DNA of 64,000 nucleotides from J038 sp034437535 (GTDB taxonomy: Bacteria > Chloroflexota > Anaerolineae > Aggregatilineales > Phototrophicaceae): positions 1 through 64,000 of the forward strand of contig DAOTTZ010000137.1 of assembly GCA_034437535.1 (NCBI GenBank), written 5' to 3'. The translations under genes were made by a program, and so were the position numbers. Shown piece after piece: positions 60,820-64,000 of the stretch (position 1 is its first letter; each line of letters starts with the position of its first letter). The notes under the pieces were generated by a model. It was not told where the DNA came from. It ran no database searches and saw nothing but the letters and a program-made list of their open reading frames with translations.

Positions 60820-61950
60820 ATGACGGATTATCATATCGACACGCTGGCGATTCATGGTGGCGTGGAACCCGAACCGACGACCGGTGCGATCATGACGCCG
60901 ATTTACCAAACCTCAACTTATGTGCAGTCTGCCCCAGCAGAACACAGCGGTTATGAGTATAGCCGGAGTGATAATCCAACGCGAACCGCCCTTCAGAATA
61001 GCATCGCCGCGCTGGAAGGCGGTCACTATGGCCTGGCCTTTGCCAGCGGATTAGCCGCTATTGACACGATCTTGCGTCTGCTGAATCCTGGCGATCATGT
61101 GATCGTCGGCAACGATGTTTACGGCGGCACGCATCGCCTGTTCGATCAGGTCATCGCCCGCTATGGCATCCAATTTAGTTGGGTAGACCTGGCAGATGAA
61201 AACGCGGTGGCGGCTGTGCTCCGGCCAGAGACAAAATTGCTGTGGCTGGAAACACCGACCAACCCGATGATGCATCTGGCTGATGTTCAAGCCCTGGCCG
61301 GGCAGGTGCCGGATTCCGTGTTGGTGGTGGTGGATAACACCTTCGCTTCGCCTGTGATCCAGCAACCTCTGGCCCTGGGGGCTGATATTGTGATGCACAG
61401 CACGACCAAATATCTGGGCGGCCACAGCGACGTTGTGGGCGGCGCATTGGTGACTAACGACGAGGTACTTTATCAGCGGTTGAAGTTCTTGCAGAACGCG
61501 GTCGGCGCGGTGCCAGGGCCGATGGATTGCTTTTTGACTCTGCGCGGCATCAAGACTCTGCATCTGCGGGTAGAACGGCACAGCCATAACGCACTGGCGA
61601 TTGCCCGTATGTTAGAAGATCATCCGAAGGTCCAACGGGTGCTTTACCCCGGCCTGGAAAGTCATCCACAGTACGCACTGGCCCAGAAGCAGATGCGTTA
61701 TCCAGGTGGCATGATTAGCTTGATCCTGGCGGATGAGGCCGCCGCCCGGCAGGTCTGCACCGGCACACGCCTGTTCGCGCTGGCGGAGTCACTCGGCGGG
61801 GTGGAAAGCCTGATCGAGCATCCTCATAGCATGACTCATGCCAGCACTGCCGACAGTGACATTGCGGTGCCGCCCGGCCTGGTACGCTTGAGCGTGGGCG
61901 TTGAACATCTTGATGATCTCATAACTGATGTCAAGCAAGCGTTAAGCTGA
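60820..61950 (+). CDS. cystathionine gamma-synthase / gamma-lyase family enzyme
   Basis: The start is ATG 60820, because AGAGG lies 11 bases upstream, giving 376 aa. PLP enzyme of the Cys/Met metabolism family: YEYSRSDNPTR, FASGLAAIDTIL, NDVYGGTHRLF, ETPTNPMMHLADV and the PLP lysine Lys197 in MHSTTKYLGGHSDVVGGAL. The C-terminal SLGGVESLIEHPHSMTHAS is typical. Cystathionine gamma-lyase, gamma-synthase and methionine gamma-lyase cannot be told apart by sequence alone. Gamma-lyase/synthase (MetB/MccB) is most likely. Confidence 0.92.
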   Translation: MTDYHIDTLAIHGGVEPEPTTGAIMTPIYQTSTYVQSAPAEHSGYEYSRSDNPTRTALQNSIAALEGGHYGLAFASGLAAIDTILRLLNPGDHVIVGNDVYGGTHRLFDQVIARYGIQFSWVDLADENAVAAVLRPETKLLWLETPTNPMMHLADVQALAGQVPDSVLVVVDNTFASPVIQQPLALGADIVMHSTTKYLGGHSDVVGGALVTNDEVLYQRLKFLQNAVGAVPGPMDCFLTLRGIKTLHLRVERHSHNALAIARMLEDHPKVQRVLYPGLESHPQYALAQKQMRYPGGMISLILADEAAARQVCTGTRLFALAESLGGVESLIEHPHSMTHASTADSDIAVPPGLVRLSVGVEHLDDLITDVKQALS

Positions 61951-61999
61951 GCCGCTATAATATTATTTCAATGGCATGACAACAAACGAAGGAACTAGT

Positions 62000-62227
62000 T
62001 TGGATATTGACGAACTCTACCAGGAGATGGCGCGGCTTTCTGTGAGTCAACTGGAACACATCCGCGCCTTCATCAGCCAGCAGGATTATAAGCGTGAAGG
62101 CCGCCCGCCGAATCTGCAAGAGCGCAAGTTGGTGCTGGCGGAAATTCGTAAAGCGTTGGCGGCGGCCCCCGATGAAGAGCCGCTCGGAATCCAACGCCTG
62201 CGCGAAAGTGGTCTGCTGGATGATTAG
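62000..62227 (+). CDS. small hypothetical protein
   Basis: The best start is TTG 62000, with GAAGGA 8 bases upstream, giving 75 aa. ATG 61976 adds 8 residues, but lies only 14 bases after the -10-like TATAAT (61956-61961). It is acidic and helical (DIDELYQEMARLSVSQLEHIRAFISQQD). It has no recognised domain. Its end overlaps the M20 peptidase end by 4 bases. Confidence 0.6.
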   Translation: MDIDELYQEMARLSVSQLEHIRAFISQQDYKREGRPPNLQERKLVLAEIRKALAAAPDEEPLGIQRLRESGLLDD

Positions 62228-63405
62228 GCCGTCCCCGGCGGATTTTCCAGCAGATGCAAGGCACTATCCAACAGAATGGCCGCCCCTAGCTTGAACGGTT
62301 CTTCGCTGATGTCAAAGATCGGGCTGTGGTGGGGCCGGTGGACATCATCGAGCTTGGCCCCTAAGATGAACATGGCCCCGGGTGCTTGCTGGGTCATGTA
62401 GGCGAAATCTTCCGCGCCCATCATTGGTTTTTCCACAATTGCTTTATCATTGCCCACGTAGCTACTGGCGATAGAGCGTACCAGTTCTGCTACTTCCGGG
62501 TCGTTATAGAGGGACGGGTATCCGCGTTCGATCCTGAGATCGTAATCGCCTCCCAATGCCTTTGCGATACCCATCACCTTTTCTAATTCTTCGTGGATCT
62601 GGTCGCGAATGTCTTCTTCAAAGGTGCGGATGGTACCCTTGAAATGGACGGCACCGGGGATGATGTTGTGGGCACTGCCACCCTGGATCGCGCCGATGGT
62701 CACCACTGAGGCCGATGTCGGGTCAGTCATGCGGGAGCGGATGCCCTGGATCGCGTTGATGACCTGGGCGGTGATGAAGATCGGGTCGGTGCCTTTGTGC
62801 GGTTGGGCACCATGTGTGCCTTCACCCAGGATGGTCGCGTCGAAGGTATCCACCGCCGCCAGCGCATATCCTGGCGTCACCGCGACTTCCCCGACCGGGC
62901 GCAGACTATCAACATGCAGGGCGATCACCGCGTCGAGATCATCGAGTGCGCCATCGTCGATCATACGAGTCGCGCCGGATTTGATCTCGTCGTCCCAGCG
63001 TTCTTCACTCGGCTGGAATAGTAGGCGGATCTCCCCGGTGGGGCGGTCGTCCATCTCAGCCAGCATCTTCGCCACGCCAAGCAGAATCGCGGTGTGCGCG
63101 TCGTGGCCGCAGGCGTGCATTTTGCCCGGCACCTGGGATTTATACGGTGTGTCGTTGGCTTCTTCAATCGGCAGGGCGTCCATATCTGCGCGGATGCCGA
63201 CACGCGGGGTGCCTTCCCCGATGCGGACGACCACGCCGGTTATGCCGACGTTGACCTCTGCCTGCAAGCCCATCGCGCTGATTTGATCCGCGACGAGCCG
63301 GGCGGTACGTTCTTCTTCAAAGCCCAGTTCCGGGTGGGCGTGGATCTCACGCCGCCAACCGATGATGTCTTCTTCAATCGTGCGTGCTTTTTCCAATAAT
63401 TCCAT
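62224..63405 (-). CDS. M20 family metallopeptidase / amidohydrolase
   Basis: A 393-aa zinc-type hydrolase. The conserved metal ligands are in MHACGHDAH (Cys99, His101, His104), Glu-Glu in QPSEERWDDE, His in IALHVDS and His in HHSPIFDISEE. The lid/dimerisation domain spans about residues 190-300. Members remove acyl or amide groups from amino acids (N-acyl-L-amino-acid amidohydrolase, hippuricase or IAA-amino-acid hydrolase type). The substrate is unknown. Its promoter has TACAAT upstream of the start. Confidence 0.93.
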   Translation of the reverse strand: MELLEKARTIEEDIIGWRREIHAHPELGFEEERTARLVADQISAMGLQAEVNVGITGVVVRIGEGTPRVGIRADMDALPIEEANDTPYKSQVPGKMHACGHDAHTAILLGVAKMLAEMDDRPTGEIRLLFQPSEERWDDEIKSGATRMIDDGALDDLDAVIALHVDSLRPVGEVAVTPGYALAAVDTFDATILGEGTHGAQPHKGTDPIFITAQVINAIQGIRSRMTDPTSASVVTIGAIQGGSAHNIIPGAVHFKGTIRTFEEDIRDQIHEELEKVMGIAKALGGDYDLRIERGYPSLYNDPEVAELVRSIASSYVGNDKAIVEKPMMGAEDFAYMTQQAPGAMFILGAKLDDVHRPHHSPIFDISEEPFKLGAAILLDSALHLLENPPGTA

Positions 63406-63471
63406 CTGTAAATCCTTTGTTCCATGACAGATTGCGCTATATTGTAGCGTGATCTGCCCCTATTGGCGACT

Positions 63472-63999
63472 TCAGCCGTCTCTGTGGAATTCCCCGGTGA
63501 GGATGGGCGGCTTGCTGGCACGCTGGTCGAGCCGTTCGGCCCGCACGACCGTGCGCGTGGCCGGGGTGTAATAGAGCCGGTAGCGTTGATCTGGCGTGAA
63601 GGCGTGGAATTCGGCTTCATCCACCAGCAGGCGAAGCCCCGCCACCCGGACGGCATAACCCAGGCCGACGGCGGGCGTCAGTGGGCCATCGACGTAACGA
63701 ACTTGATTCAGATTCAGGTCGCGCATGATGGCGATCAAGCGGATGCCATCGATCACGCAGAGCGGGATCAACGGGACGAGACCGATCCAGATGACGGTAG
63801 TCATTGATTGCACGATGACCATCGCCAGCGACAGGACGAGCAGTAAGAAGGCGATGCGGCCCCACTGCTCACGGCGGCGGACGAAGATCTGATGTAATTT
63901 GGGGCGTTGCGTCGGGCCGATTTCACCGCGCCAGTTGGCCTGGGCGTCGGCAGGGGTGGTACCGAAGATATGTGCCGTCGGAAGACGAGATTGTGCCAT
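63472..63999 (-). CDS. hypothetical two-TM membrane protein, at the window edge
   Basis: A 175-aa frame. Its ATG is at 63999, one base from the right edge, so the Shine-Dalgarno cannot be seen and the true start may lie beyond the window. Two hydrophobic segments (IAFLLLVLSLAMVIVQSM and VIWIGLVPLIPLCVIDGI) sit at about residues 49-85. The N-terminal 45 residues are basic (FVRRREQWGR), and a C-terminal soluble domain with YRLYYTPATRTVVRAERL follows. The function is unknown. Confidence 0.6.
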   Translation of the reverse strand: MAQSRLPTAHIFGTTPADAQANWRGEIGPTQRPKLHQIFVRRREQWGRIAFLLLVLSLAMVIVQSMTTVIWIGLVPLIPLCVIDGIRLIAIMRDLNLNQVRYVDGPLTPAVGLGYAVRVAGLRLLVDEAEFHAFTPDQRYRLYYTPATRTVVRAERLDQRASKPPILTGEFHRDG

Positions 64000-64000
64000 A

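Noticed and set aside
1..64000. CRISPR arrays, tRNA or rRNA genes, prophage
   Set aside because: No regularly spaced repeats, no tRNA-like cloverleaf with a GGTTCGA-type arm and no phage structural genes were seen on reading both strands; a tRNAscan or Infernal run would be needed to exclude them formally.

Overview
The window is a gene-dense stretch of about 64 kb of bacterial chromosome with a GC content that looks to be in the high 50s. I infer a member of the Chloroflexota (Anaerolineae-like). The reasons are the mix of families: a TIGR03960-type radical SAM protein, several exported WD40/PD40-like beta-propeller proteins, fasciclin/DUF4397 surface proteins, a Thr/Pro-linked lipoprotein with pre-peptidase C-terminal (PPC) domains, KorAB-type ferredoxin oxidoreductase, and no outer-membrane or LPS genes. 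This placement is inference, not a database match. I saw no rRNA, tRNA, CRISPR array or prophage. Mobile DNA is limited to one MITE-like insert and one cassette flanked by direct repeats.

Layout. 0-10.6 kb, mostly minus strand: patatin-like lipase, alpha/beta hydrolase, a MurA-family protein without the catalytic cysteine loop, an exported propeller protein (+), Hsp20, an ABC-2 exporter pair, an EamA transporter, a small Uma2-tail-like protein and the TIGR03960 radical SAM protein. 10.6-11.5 kb: an AT-rich AlkB-type dioxygenase gene between two copies of a short direct repeat. 11.5-15.3 kb (minus): a four-gene Gld-like operon (ATPase, permease, GldG-like, DUF4340). 15.4-21.9 kb (plus): an arginine operon argC-argB-argD-argJ-carA plus two small membrane proteins. 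It is preceded by a 24-codon leader ORF rich in Arg codons and by mutually exclusive antiterminator and terminator helices. 22-25.3 kb (minus): the primary sigma factor rpoD, with a long structured leader, followed by a LiaF-like membrane protein and a GNAT acetyltransferase.

25.4-26.4 kb: psuG, broken by a 90-bp MITE-like insert. 26.4-30 kb (minus): pentapeptide protein, flavodoxin, DinB protein and a 675-aa duplicated propeller protein. 30-33 kb (plus): a TPR/TM protein, a membrane-anchored MurF-type ligase and a ROK kinase. Then come ComM/YifB (-), a serine hydrolase with SxxK and SDN motifs (+), ilvD (+) and a MacB/FtsX-type ABC exporter (-). 41.2-45.2 kb (minus): two fasciclin surface proteins. 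45.3-53.3 kb: Ddl, PPC lipoprotein, response regulator (-), glycosyltransferase, RluB-type pseudouridine synthase, PlsC and a thioesterase. 53.3-64 kb: exported protein, korB-korA, a GntR/FCD regulator with an operator array, a small coiled-coil protein, hydrolase, deoxynucleoside kinase, exported protein, a Cys/Met-metabolism PLP enzyme, a small protein, an M20 amidohydrolase and a membrane protein.

The most interesting signal is the arg leader. It reads as a complete ribosome-mediated attenuator: Arg codons at positions 7, 8, 9 and 12, then an antiterminator strand inside the same reading frame, then an intrinsic terminator just before argC. Next in interest are the rpoD leader (promoter, large stem, mini-ORF overlapping a hairpin that holds the only candidate Shine-Dalgarno), the MITE in psuG, the repeat-flanked alkB cassette and the non-canonical MurA.
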